Below the pieces are notes generated by a model, which was not told the DNA's origin, made no database searches, and saw nothing but the letters and a program-made list of their open reading frames with translations. Shown one piece after another: positions 1 through 5,861 of a DNA stretch of 5,949 nt. Numbering within the stretch: position 1 is the first letter of the stretch; the number at the start of each line of letters is the position of its first letter. Position numbers and translations under genes: made by a program. The DNA lies in the NCBI GenBank assembly GCA_030832235.1, contig JAURJO010000158.1:1-5949 (forward strand), in the 5' to 3' direction. The stretch comes from Verrucomicrobiota bacterium (GTDB lineage Bacteria > Verrucomicrobiota > Verrucomicrobiia > Opitutales > Opitutaceae).

Positions 1-1001
1 CCAGCATCCAGAAGGCGCAGGCCGGCGGCATCACCACGGTCAACGTGATGCCCGGCTCCGGCCACCTTATCCGCGGACAGACGCTCTACCTAAAACTGCG
101 CGACGGCCGCGTGATCGACGACCTGCTGATCCGCCTGCCCGACGGCTCGACCGCCGGCGGCCTGAAGATGGCCAATGGCACGAACTCCATCCGCACGCCC
201 GGCGGCCCGTTCCCCGGTTCGCGCGCCAAATCGGCCGCGCTCGTCCGCGAGCAATTCGTGAAGGCCCAGGAGTACAAGGCCCGCCGCGAACGCGCCGGGA
301 ACGACCCCGAGAAACTCCCCCCGCGCGACCTCGCGCTCGAGATGCTCGTCGAAGTCCTCGAGGGCCGCCGTATCGTCCAGCATCACACGCACCGCCACGA
401 CGACATCCTCACCGTCCTGCGCCTCCAAAAGGAGTTCGGCTTCAAGGTTGTCCTCCACCACGTGAGCGAGGCCGCCAAGGTTGCCGCCGAGATCGCCGCC
501 GCCCGCGTGCCGAGTTCGGTCATCATCATCGACTCGCCGGGCGGCAAACTCGAGACGCGTGACTTCGCGCTCGAGAATTGCGCCGCCCTTGAGCGGGCCG
601 GCGCCGAAGTCGGTCTGCACACCGACGACAGCGTCACCGACTCCCGGCTCTTCCTCCGCTCCGCCGCGCTGGCCGTCCGGGCCGGCATGACGCGGGATGC
701 CGCCCTCCGCGCCGTCACGATCGCCAACGCCCGCATGCTCGGGCTCGAGGCCCGGGTAGGCACGCTGGAGCCGGGCAAGGACGCCGATTTCATTCTCCTC
801 TCCGGCGACCCGTTGAGCGTTTACACCGAGGTGGAACAAACGTGGGTGGACGGCGTGAAGGTCTTCGACCTCGCGAATCCCGCTGACCGACTCTACGCCC
901 GCGGCGGACCCGGCGCCGGGGACAGCCGCCGCGCGGTCCTCTGCTGCTTCGGCAGCGCGTGGGACATCATCGCCGCCGCCAACGGAGGGAACGGACAATG
1001 A
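1..1001 (+). CDS. Amidohydrolase, imidazolonepropionase-like, 5'-truncated by window edge
   Basis: The frame is open from base 3 to the TGA at 999-1001, giving 332 visible residues. The true start lies upstream: the first codons already encode the internal family motif GGITTVNVMPGSGH, so the GTG at 45 and ATG at 48 are not starts. The amidohydrolase TIM-barrel fold is recognised from GQTLYLKLRDG, GGLKMANG (Lys codon at 165), QFVKAQEY, HHTHRHDDI (from 381), VVLHHVSEA (His codons 456 and 459), GLHTDD (618-629) and the C-terminal GTLEPGKDADF. The His and Asp residues fit the strand 5, 6 and 8 metal ligands of the superfamily; the N-terminal HxH and any signal peptide are outside the window. Family members hydrolyse cyclic amides or dipeptide-like substrates; the substrate here is unknown. 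The downstream paralog overlaps the stop codon, so the two are probably co-translated. Family call is strong, function uncertain. Confidence 0.9.
   Translation, partial: SIQKAQAGGITTVNVMPGSGHLIRGQTLYLKLRDGRVIDDLLIRLPDGSTAGGLKMANGTNSIRTPGGPFPGSRAKSAALVREQFVKAQEYKARRERAGNDPEKLPPRDLALEMLVEVLEGRRIVQHHTHRHDDILTVLRLQKEFGFKVVLHHVSEAAKVAAEIAAARVPSSVIIIDSPGGKLETRDFALENCAALERAGAEVGLHTDDSVTDSRLFLRSAALAVRAGMTRDAALRAVTIANARMLGLEARVGTLEPGKDADFILLSGDPLSVYTEVEQTWVDGVKVFDLANPADRLYARGGPGAGDSRRAVLCCFGSAWDIIAAANGGNGQ
984..989 (+). promoter_or_regulatory. Ribosome binding site of second amidohydrolase
   Basis: GGAGGG lies 8 bases before the ATG at 998, inside the last codons of the upstream gene. It fixes the start of the second amidohydrolase at 998 rather than at the in-frame ATG-less extension beginning at 959, which would place an Arg-rich stretch ahead of a clear signal peptide. 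Confidence 0.75.
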
Positions 1002-2239
1002 GAACCCTCCTAACGACGCTCTGCCTGCTGATACTTCCCGCACTCCCCGCGGCCGAAACCGCGGCTCCGCTCGCAATCCTCGGAGAAACGGTCCACACGC
1101 TCGCCGGCCCGGCCATCAAGGACGGCCTCGTGCTCGTTCGCGACGGCCGCGTCAGCTACGCCGGCCCGGCCACGGGTCGCACCGTCCCCGCCGACCACCG
1201 GGTCCTCCGGGCCAAGGTCGTCACCCCGGGGCTGATCGACGCCCGCGCGACCGCCGGGCTTTCCGGCATCCTCAACCAACCGCAGGATCAGGACATGCTT
1301 GACCGCTCCGCGCCCTTGCAGCCGGAACTGCGCGCGATTGACGCGTACAACGCCCGCGACCCGCTCGTGGCGTGGGTGCGGTCGTTTGGCATCACCACCC
1401 TTAACACCGGGCACGCCCCGGGTGCGCTCATTTCGGGCCAGACGATGATCGTGCGCACCGCCGGCCACAGCGTGGAGGAGGACGTGATGAACCCCGCCGC
1501 GATGATCGCCGTCTCGCTTGGCAGCAGCGCGGTGAACCGCGCCGAGGGCCCGCCGAGCGCCGCCACGAAATCTCCCGGCACACGGGCCAAGGCCGTCGCG
1601 ATGCTGCGCGCCGAACTGATCAAGGCCCAGGAGTACGCGCGGAAGCGCGAGGCGAAGGACGAGACCAAACGCCCCGCGCGCGACCTCCGCCTCGAGACAT
1701 TGGCCCGCGGGCTCGACGGCTCGCAGCGGTTCCTCATCACCGCACACCGCCAGCAGGACATCCTCGCGGCCCTCCGCCTCGCCCGGGAGTTCAACCTGCG
1801 CATCGTCCTCGACGGTTGCGCCGACGCGCCGCTCGTGCTCGACGAGATCAAGGCCAGCGGCTTCCCCGTGATCCTGCATCCCACGATGGCCCGGGCGAAT
1901 GAGGACACCGAGAACCTAGCGATGGACACCGCGGCGCGGCTCGCGGCGGCGGGAATCCCCTTCACGTTCCAAAGCGGTTACGAAGGCTACGTGCCGAAGA
2001 CCCGCGTCGTGCTGTTCGAAGCCGCGCTCGCGGCCGCCCGCGGTCTCGGCTTCGAGCGGGCCCTCGCGGCCGTCACGCTGGACGCCGCCCGGATCCTCGC
2101 CATCGATGCCCGCACCGGCTCGCTGGCCGAGGGCAAGGACGCGGACCTCGCCCTCTTCGATGGCGACCCGTTCGAGTACACCACCCACGTCGCCGCGACC
2201 GTTGTCGCCGGACGCGTGTTCGCAGACGGCCCGCGCTGA
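998..2239 (+). CDS. Exported amidohydrolase paralog with degraded metal site
   Basis: The protein is 413 residues. The start at 998 is supported by a good ribosome binding site and by the N-terminus it gives: MRTLLTTLCLLILPALPAAE, a basic residue, a hydrophobic core and Ala-rich residues near 15-19, i.e. a signal peptide for export. The mature protein aligns along its length with the upstream gene: GITTLN, GALISGQT, SPGTRAK, IKAQEY, AHRQQDI, GSLAEGKDADL. The family's ligands are largely missing. After PGLIDA the expected HxH reads R83-A-T85; the strand 6 His is replaced in VLDGCADA (D272); the strand 8 Asp region reads FQSGYEGY. His250 (AHRQQDI) remains. The fold is therefore very likely kept while hydrolase activity is doubtful. 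It starts within the stop codon of its paralog (ATGA), implying coupled translation and perhaps a heteromeric complex. An alternative is an active enzyme with another metal arrangement. Confidence 0.9.
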   Translation: MRTLLTTLCLLILPALPAAETAAPLAILGETVHTLAGPAIKDGLVLVRDGRVSYAGPATGRTVPADHRVLRAKVVTPGLIDARATAGLSGILNQPQDQDMLDRSAPLQPELRAIDAYNARDPLVAWVRSFGITTLNTGHAPGALISGQTMIVRTAGHSVEEDVMNPAAMIAVSLGSSAVNRAEGPPSAATKSPGTRAKAVAMLRAELIKAQEYARKREAKDETKRPARDLRLETLARGLDGSQRFLITAHRQQDILAALRLAREFNLRIVLDGCADAPLVLDEIKASGFPVILHPTMARANEDTENLAMDTAARLAAAGIPFTFQSGYEGYVPKTRVVLFEAALAAARGLGFERALAAVTLDAARILAIDARTGSLAEGKDADLALFDGDPFEYTTHVAATVVAGRVFADGPR

Positions 2240-2267
2240 CGGCCGGCTTCGCGCCCGTCAGGCGCGG
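2231..2267. terminator. Hairpin between convergent genes, possible bidirectional terminator
   Basis: The left arm CCGCGCTGACGG (2231-2242) pairs with the right arm CCGTCAG plus CGCGG (2255-2267), giving 7 and 5 base pairs separated by one bulged G (2262), around a 12-base loop. It sits exactly where the amidohydrolase (+) and VOC (-) genes converge, and both TGA stop codons (2237-2239 on +, 2260-2258 on -) lie inside the arms. No T-run follows on either strand, so classical Rho-independent termination is not assured; a 3'-end-stabilising or U-tract-less terminator is the likeliest role. Confidence 0.5.
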
Positions 2268-2647
2268 ACCTCGCTCATCAACCCGACGAGGTTGCCGTCG
2301 GTGTCGCGTACGAACGCCATCCACAATTCGTGGTCGGGCATCCGCGCCGTGAGCGCCGGGGGGCGTTCGGCGCGGGCTCCGCGCGCGACCACCGCGCCAT
2401 AGGCCGCCGCAAGGTCGCCGGTGCGGAAGTAGAGCACGGAGTTCTTGCCGGCCTCGCCGTGCCCCTGCGAGGTGGTCAGCATGAGGCGCACGCCGCCCGC
2501 CTCGAGGAACGCGAGGTTCGGGCCGGCCGAGAACAGGAATCGCAGGCCCAAGACATCCCGGTAAAAGGCGGTCGACGCCGTGACATCCGCCACGGAGACG
2601 GCGATCTGACCGATTCCGGAAATGACCGGTTGGGGTGCGGGATTCAT
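2258..2647 (-). CDS. VOC (glyoxalase/bleomycin resistance-fold) family protein
   Basis: The protein is 129 residues, the usual size for a single VOC domain made of two beta-alpha-beta-beta-beta repeats. Visible signatures are IGQIAVSVADV (about 12-22), FYRDVLGL (28-35), FLEAGGVRLML (47-57), VLYFRTGDL (71-79) and a C-terminal DHELWMAFVRDTDGN (105-119) followed by LMSEV. Gln14, His106 or Glu107 and Glu126 fall near positions used for metal binding in the superfamily, but the family's substrates vary widely and none can be assigned. Probably cytosolic, as no signal peptide is seen. I chose the ATG at 2647 because it starts just before the domain. The frame stays open upstream to 2794, but that extra stretch looks like translated intergenic DNA. 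No clear Shine-Dalgarno sequence precedes the start. It is divergent from the TerC-like gene and convergent with the amidohydrolase, so it is probably its own transcription unit. Confidence 0.85.
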   Translation of the reverse strand: MNPAPQPVISGIGQIAVSVADVTASTAFYRDVLGLRFLFSAGPNLAFLEAGGVRLMLTTSQGHGEAGKNSVLYFRTGDLAAAYGAVVARGARAERPPALTARMPDHELWMAFVRDTDGNLVGLMSEVRA

Positions 2648-2783
2648 CGCCGGAATGAAGGCCGCGAACCGCTCGGAGTCGAGAATCGGCCGGAGCCACG
2701 GGAAACCGGGTGGAAGCTTTGCGGGAAATTCCAAGCCGGTTGACCTTGAGGGGCAAGTTTCCTGGTCCACGTTCGCCCCTTTC
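2648..2783. promoter_or_regulatory. Divergent intergenic region between VOC and TerC-like genes
   Basis: These 136 bases must hold the promoters of both flanking genes unless transcription enters from elsewhere. A TTGACC hexamer (2740-2745, +) resembles a -35 box, but no convincing -10 follows at 16-17 bases. An inverted repeat AGGGGC (2749-2754) / GCCCCT (2775-2780) with a 20-base spacer ends three bases before the TerC-like ATG and could fold over the initiation region. No good ribosome binding site is seen for either gene. I found no yybP-ykoY (Mn2+) riboswitch core, although that element often precedes genes of this family. Confidence 0.35.
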
Positions 2784-3836
2784 ATGCAAACCATCTCCCT
2801 GTTTCCGTTCGCCGACTACTGGTGGTTCTACGGGCTCTTCACCCTCGGCGTATTCGGCCTGCTGGCGCTCGACCTGGGCGTCTTCCACCGGAAGGCGCAC
2901 GACGTTTCCTACAAGGAGGCGCTGGGCTGGACGGTGGGGTGGTGCGCGCTCGCGCTCATGTTTTGCTTCGGACTCTGGCGCTACGCGGAATGGAAACTGC
3001 CCCAGGATCCGCGGTTGATCGCCGCGGGGATGACGGCTGCGGAGGCGACCGGTCTCGCCCGCCAGACGGCGTTGGAGTTCCTCACCGGGTACGTCGTCGA
3101 ACTGTCGCTATCGGTCGACAACATCTTCGTCTTCATCGTCGTCTTCACGTTCTTCGGCGTTCCCTCGCAGTACCAGCACCGGGTGCTGTTTTTCGGCATT
3201 CTCGGCGCGCTCCTCTTCCGGGTGCTCTTCATCTCGCTAGGCGCGGTACTGATGAAGTTTCACTGGGTCATATGGGTTTTCGGCGGATTCCTGGTGCTCA
3301 CCGGCCTGAAGATCCTGTTCGCTCCGGAGAAACCGATGGACCCGGAGCGCAACCCGCTGCTCCGGCTCCTGCGAAAGATCGTGCCCATCACGACGCGCTT
3401 CGAAGGCCAGAAGTTCCTGGTCATGGAGAACGGCGTGCGCCACGGCACGCCGCTGCTCGTCGCCCTCGCGGCGATCGAATTCAGCGACATCATCTTCGCC
3501 GTCGACTCGGTGCCGGCCATCTTCGCCATCACCAAGGAACCGCTGGTGGTCTTCACCTCCAACATCTTCGCCATCCTCGGCCTGCGCTCCATGTTCTTCC
3601 TGCTCGCGGGCATCGTGCACAAATTCCGCTTCCTGAAGTACGGGCTGGGCCTCGTGCTTATTTTCGTCGGCCTCAAGATGGCGTGGCTCAACGAATTGTT
3701 CGGGGGGAAATTCCCCATCACGTGGTCGCTCGGCATCATCGCCGCCCTGCTCGGCGGATCGGTCGCCGCCTCATGGCTTATCCCGCCGAAGAACGGCGGC
3801 GTCACTCCGACCAAGCCCGCAGCAGGCGCTGCGTAA
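2784..3836 (+). CDS. TerC/Alx-family integral membrane metal-ion transporter
   Basis: The protein is 350 residues, close to E. coli Alx in length and motif order. It has about nine hydrophobic segments, among them DYWWFYGLFTLGVFGLLALD (11-30), the stretch around 102-122, 137-163, 214-232, 247-268 and 274-291. Two family signatures with membrane-embedded acidic residues are present: GYVVELSLSVDNIF (102-115; E106, D112) and IEFSDIIFAVDSVPAIFAIT (221-240; E222, D225, D231). These are the residues thought to bind cation in the family. Known members such as Alx and MntX/YceF-type proteins export Mn2+ or supply metal to exported enzymes, and TerC itself is linked to tellurite resistance; no other ter genes are nearby, so metal homeostasis is the better guess. 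The ATG at 2784 matches the family N-terminus; the frame is open back to 2622, but that part is hydrophilic and unlike the family. Its 3' end overlaps the convergent exoD-like gene by 35 bases. Confidence 0.92.
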   Translation: MQTISLFPFADYWWFYGLFTLGVFGLLALDLGVFHRKAHDVSYKEALGWTVGWCALALMFCFGLWRYAEWKLPQDPRLIAAGMTAAEATGLARQTALEFLTGYVVELSLSVDNIFVFIVVFTFFGVPSQYQHRVLFFGILGALLFRVLFISLGAVLMKFHWVIWVFGGFLVLTGLKILFAPEKPMDPERNPLLRLLRKIVPITTRFEGQKFLVMENGVRHGTPLLVALAAIEFSDIIFAVDSVPAIFAITKEPLVVFTSNIFAILGLRSMFFLLAGIVHKFRFLKYGLGLVLIFVGLKMAWLNELFGGKFPITWSLGIIAALLGGSVAASWLIPPKNGGVTPTKPAAGAA

Positions 3837-4449
3837 TCTCGAACGCGGCGCCCGCGAAGACGGCGAAATAAGCCAGGGTCGCGACGAGCAGCCCGTACGC
3901 CGCGGCCACCGCCGCGCCGTCGCGCTCCAGCATCCCGAGCGTTCCCACGACCACCACCAAAGCCGGCAGGGTGTTGGTGAACGGTATGCCGCCCAGCGGG
4001 AGCAGCAGGAGAAAGGCGCCGGCGCACACCGCCAGCGCGTGCAGCCGTAGCCAAACGCGGCTGGCGGTTAACCACAGCCAACGCGGGCGAATCCGTCGCT
4101 CGATCCACCCGAGCAACCGGCTTGTCGCCTCGAGCAGACCGGGGAAAAAGCGGGGCTTAAGCTCCACCGCGAGCAACCGCGCCGGAAGCCACAACGGCCG
4201 GCCGGCGGCGTAGCCGGCGGACAGCAGCAAGATCACTAAGCCGAACGGCACCGATAGGCCGGGAATCGAAACCGGCGCGCAGAACGGCAGCGCGAGGATC
4301 ACCATCAGCAGTGCCGTCGCGCGGCCCCCCAGCGTCGCGATCACTTCGCGCAGTGTGACGGTCCGTTCGCGGAAAATCTCCGCCAGCTGATGTAGTTGCG
4401 CCGAAAGGCGCGGGGATGCCGCGGAGGAATCTTCGGCGGTCGGGCGCAT
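3802..4449 (-). CDS. exoD: ExoD-like exopolysaccharide synthesis membrane protein
   Basis: The protein is 215 residues and matches the ExoD family in length and layout. A soluble N-terminus containing VTLREVIATLGGRA (31-44) leads into a hydrophobic pair of segments with ALPFCAPVSIPGLS (53-66). A basic amphipathic middle (about 85-135) follows, and then segments at about 136-152, 160-172 and 180-203. The family hallmark IPFTNTLPAL (155-164) with a following LGMLERDG (171-178) is present. ExoD was named for its effect on succinoglycan production and alkaline tolerance in Sinorhizobium; its biochemical role is unknown. It lies in the inner membrane. The ATG at 4449 is 13 bases after the queE stop with no intervening promoter, so it probably ends the queC-queE transcript. 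No clear Shine-Dalgarno sequence is visible, so expression may depend on coupling to queE. Family call is firm; link to polysaccharide here is inferred only from the name. Confidence 0.87.
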   Translation of the reverse strand: MRPTAEDSSAASPRLSAQLHQLAEIFRERTVTLREVIATLGGRATALLMVILALPFCAPVSIPGLSVPFGLVILLLSAGYAAGRPLWLPARLLAVELKPRFFPGLLEATSRLLGWIERRIRPRWLWLTASRVWLRLHALAVCAGAFLLLLPLGGIPFTNTLPALVVVVGTLGMLERDGAAVAAAYGLLVATLAYFAVFAGAAFEITQRLLRAWSE

Positions 4450-4462
4450 CGCGACGATGGGT

Positions 4463-5158
4463 CTAGGTGCCGCGGCGGTTGCCGTACAACTCCAAGTGCA
4501 GGCGGTGGGCGTAGCGATAGCCGCCGCGCTTACAAGCCTCTGCGAGCCACGCCGACCGTTCCCGCATTTTCTCCGGCGTCCTCGCTTCCGGCATGAGCAG
4601 GACTTTGTGCCGCGGAATGTCGCGCCGCAGCGCCGTCAGCATCGTCTCCAACTCCTCCATGTCATCCTCGCGCGAGACCACGAACTTGAACTGGTAAGGG
4701 TAGGCGTCGATCCAACGCCGCACGACGTCGGGCTGCCAACGGGTCGCCTCGTGCCGGCGGCGCCACGTCGCGTGCTTCACCGCATCGGGCGCGGAATTCA
4801 GGAGCTTCGGCGAGAGCGAGGCGAGGTCGCACGCGATACCGGCCGGCGCCACCGTCGCCGCGGTTTCGATCGTCAGGTGGCGCCCGCTCGCCTTCACCGC
4901 CGCCGCCAGCTCCACCGCATCGCGCGCGATCATCGGCTCACCCCCCGTGAAAACCACATGCCGCGTCGCGGGGTGCTCCTCCACGGCCGCCATGATCTGC
5001 GCCACCGACCGAGCCTCGCCTTCGGGATTCCACGAGGCGTACGGGGTGTCGCACCAGGTGCAGCGGAGATTGCAGCCGCTGGATCGCACGAAGACTGACG
5101 GCACGCCGGTCAACTCACCTTCGCCCTGCAGGGAATGGAAGATCTCCGCGACGAGCAT
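4463..5158 (-). CDS. queE: 7-carboxy-7-deazaguanine synthase (QueE)
   Basis: The enzyme is a radical-SAM protein that rearranges 6-carboxy-tetrahydropterin to 7-carboxy-7-deazaguanine, the ring-contraction step towards preQ0. The protein is 231 residues with all key elements. The N-terminal EIFHSLQGEGELTGVP binds substrate, and the canonical CxxxCxxC cluster motif is CNLRCTWC (C29, C33, C36; the Trp before the last Cys is typical of QueE). FTGGEP (70-75) is the SAM-contacting GGE motif, and the C-terminal RLHLELYGNRRG matches the family's substrate-carboxylate end. The start at 5158 has a strong ribosome binding site and yields the family N-terminus. It lies 10 bases after queC and 13 before the exoD-like gene, all on one strand. 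Expected to be cytosolic and oxygen-sensitive. No degradation of motifs is seen. Confidence 0.96.
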   Translation of the reverse strand: MLVAEIFHSLQGEGELTGVPSVFVRSSGCNLRCTWCDTPYASWNPEGEARSVAQIMAAVEEHPATRHVVFTGGEPMIARDAVELAAAVKASGRHLTIETAATVAPAGIACDLASLSPKLLNSAPDAVKHATWRRRHEATRWQPDVVRRWIDAYPYQFKFVVSREDDMEELETMLTALRRDIPRHKVLLMPEARTPEKMRERSAWLAEACKRGGYRYAHRLHLELYGNRRGT

Positions 5159-5164
5159 CGAATA

Positions 5165-5170
5165 CCCCTC
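5165..5170 (-). promoter_or_regulatory. Ribosome binding site of queE, overlapping queC stop
   Basis: Read on the minus strand, GAGGGG lies six bases before the queE ATG (5158), and its first two bases are the last two of the queC TGA codon (5171-5169). A ribosome finishing queC sits on the queE initiation region, which favours coupled translation of the two consecutive pathway enzymes. Confidence 0.75.
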
Positions 5171-5861
5171 AGTTCCGAACCACCGGACCGGCCGGCAACG
5201 GCCGCCGCGTCTCGTATTCGGTCGGGTCCGTCAGCCCCGCGCGCAGGAACGCCTCGCGGCGCTCCACGCACGTGCCGCACGCCCCGCAATGGCGCGGGCC
5301 TCCCTTGTAGCAGGAGTAGGTGGCCGCGAAATCCACGCCGAGTTTTCCGCCGAGCGCCGCGATCCCGCCTTTGTCGAGATGGATGAACGGCCGCAGCAGC
5401 TGCACCCCGGCGTACGTGCCCAGCCGCATCGCATCGGCCATCGCCCGCATGAAATCCTCCCGGCAATCCGGATAGATCGTGTGGTCGCCCGTGTGCGCCG
5501 CGATCACGACGCCCTCCGCCCCGGCGCTCTCCGCCACTCCACAGGCTACCGAAAGGAGGATCGCGTTGCGGAAAGGCACCACCGTCTGCCGCATCGTGTC
5601 GTCAGCGTAATGTCCTTCCGGGATCTCATCCCCGCCCTGCAGCAGGGCAGAGCGGAAGAGGCGGCGGAAGAATTCCAGTCCCGCGACCTCGTGCGCCACC
5701 TCGAGCCGCCGCGCCTGCTCCGCCGCCATCGGCAATTCGCGCGCGTTGTGCTTCGCACCGTAGTCGAAACTGAGCGCCAGACGCACGTCATGCTCGCGCC
5801 GCGCCCAATGCAGCGCGGTCACCGAGTCCATCCCGCCGGAACAGAGCACGATCACCTTCAT
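5169..5861 (-). CDS. queC: 7-cyano-7-deazaguanine synthase (QueC)
   Basis: The enzyme uses ATP and ammonia to turn 7-carboxy-7-deazaguanine into preQ0, directly after the QueE step. The protein is 230 residues, full length for the family. The N-terminal ATP-pyrophosphatase P-loop is LCSGGMDS (6-13), followed by FDYGAKHN (32-39) in place of the common DYGQRH. VPFRNAI (95-101) and GDHTIYPDCR (125-134) are conserved active-site segments. The C-terminal zinc site has four cysteines, C184, C192, C195 and C198, in CYKGGPRHCGACGTC. The ATG at 5861 starts directly at the first beta strand, as expected, though its ribosome binding site is weak. It is the first gene of the apparent queC-queE-exoD unit. 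PreQ0 feeds queuosine tRNA modification in most bacteria, or 7-deazaguanine DNA modification in a few; no downstream gene in view discriminates. Confidence 0.97.
   Translation of the reverse strand: MKVIVLCSGGMDSVTALHWARREHDVRLALSFDYGAKHNARELPMAAEQARRLEVAHEVAGLEFFRRLFRSALLQGGDEIPEGHYADDTMRQTVVPFRNAILLSVACGVAESAGAEGVVIAAHTGDHTIYPDCREDFMRAMADAMRLGTYAGVQLLRPFIHLDKGGIAALGGKLGVDFAATYSCYKGGPRHCGACGTCVERREAFLRAGLTDPTEYETRRPLPAGPVVRN

Noticed and set aside
90..1076. Long open frame of 328 codons on the minus strand opposite the first amidohydrolase
   Set aside because: It is antisense to a well-supported family protein. Its composition (Gly, Ala, Arg, Glu, Val rich with no motif) is what a GC-rich complement produces.
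1622..1636. 15 identical bases shared with 261-275, as possible gene conversion between the amidohydrolase paralogs
   Set aside because: The match is limited to the conserved KAQEY codons, and the surrounding sequence diverges, so ordinary conservation is enough.
1010..1879. Long minus-strand open frames opposite the second amidohydrolase
   Set aside because: No recognisable domain or start signals; explained by high GC and codon bias of the plus-strand gene.
2648..2783. yybP-ykoY Mn2+ riboswitch ahead of the TerC-like gene
   Set aside because: The conserved loop sequences and the multi-helix arrangement are not visible; only a single 6-bp inverted repeat is present.
2622..2794. N-terminal extensions of the TerC-like gene (upstream to 2622) and of the VOC gene (upstream to 2794)
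   Set aside because: The open frames cross each other over the divergent intergenic region. Neither extension resembles its family's N-terminus, so both are read as open by chance in GC-rich DNA.
2822..3871. 349-codon plus-strand frame overlapping the TerC-like gene
   Set aside because: It is an out-of-frame Arg/His/Pro-rich shadow. The TerC frame has the conserved membrane segments and acidic motifs.
4201..4220. Direct repeat GCCGGCGG twice, four bases apart
   Set aside because: It encodes Ala-Gly-rich residues in a membrane segment of the ExoD-like protein; low-complexity GC-rich coding sequence, not a tandem repeat array.
4457..5098. 213-codon plus-strand frame opposite queE
   Set aside because: Arg/His-rich antisense translation with no motif, while queE on the minus strand is intact.
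5634..5648. 15-base palindrome GCCCTGC-A-GCAGGGC within queC, and CCCTGCAGGG at 5124-5133 within queE
   Set aside because: Both fall in coding sequence for ordinary Leu-Gln-Gly stretches (the queE one in the conserved LQGEGE motif), so protein coding plus GC bias explains them.
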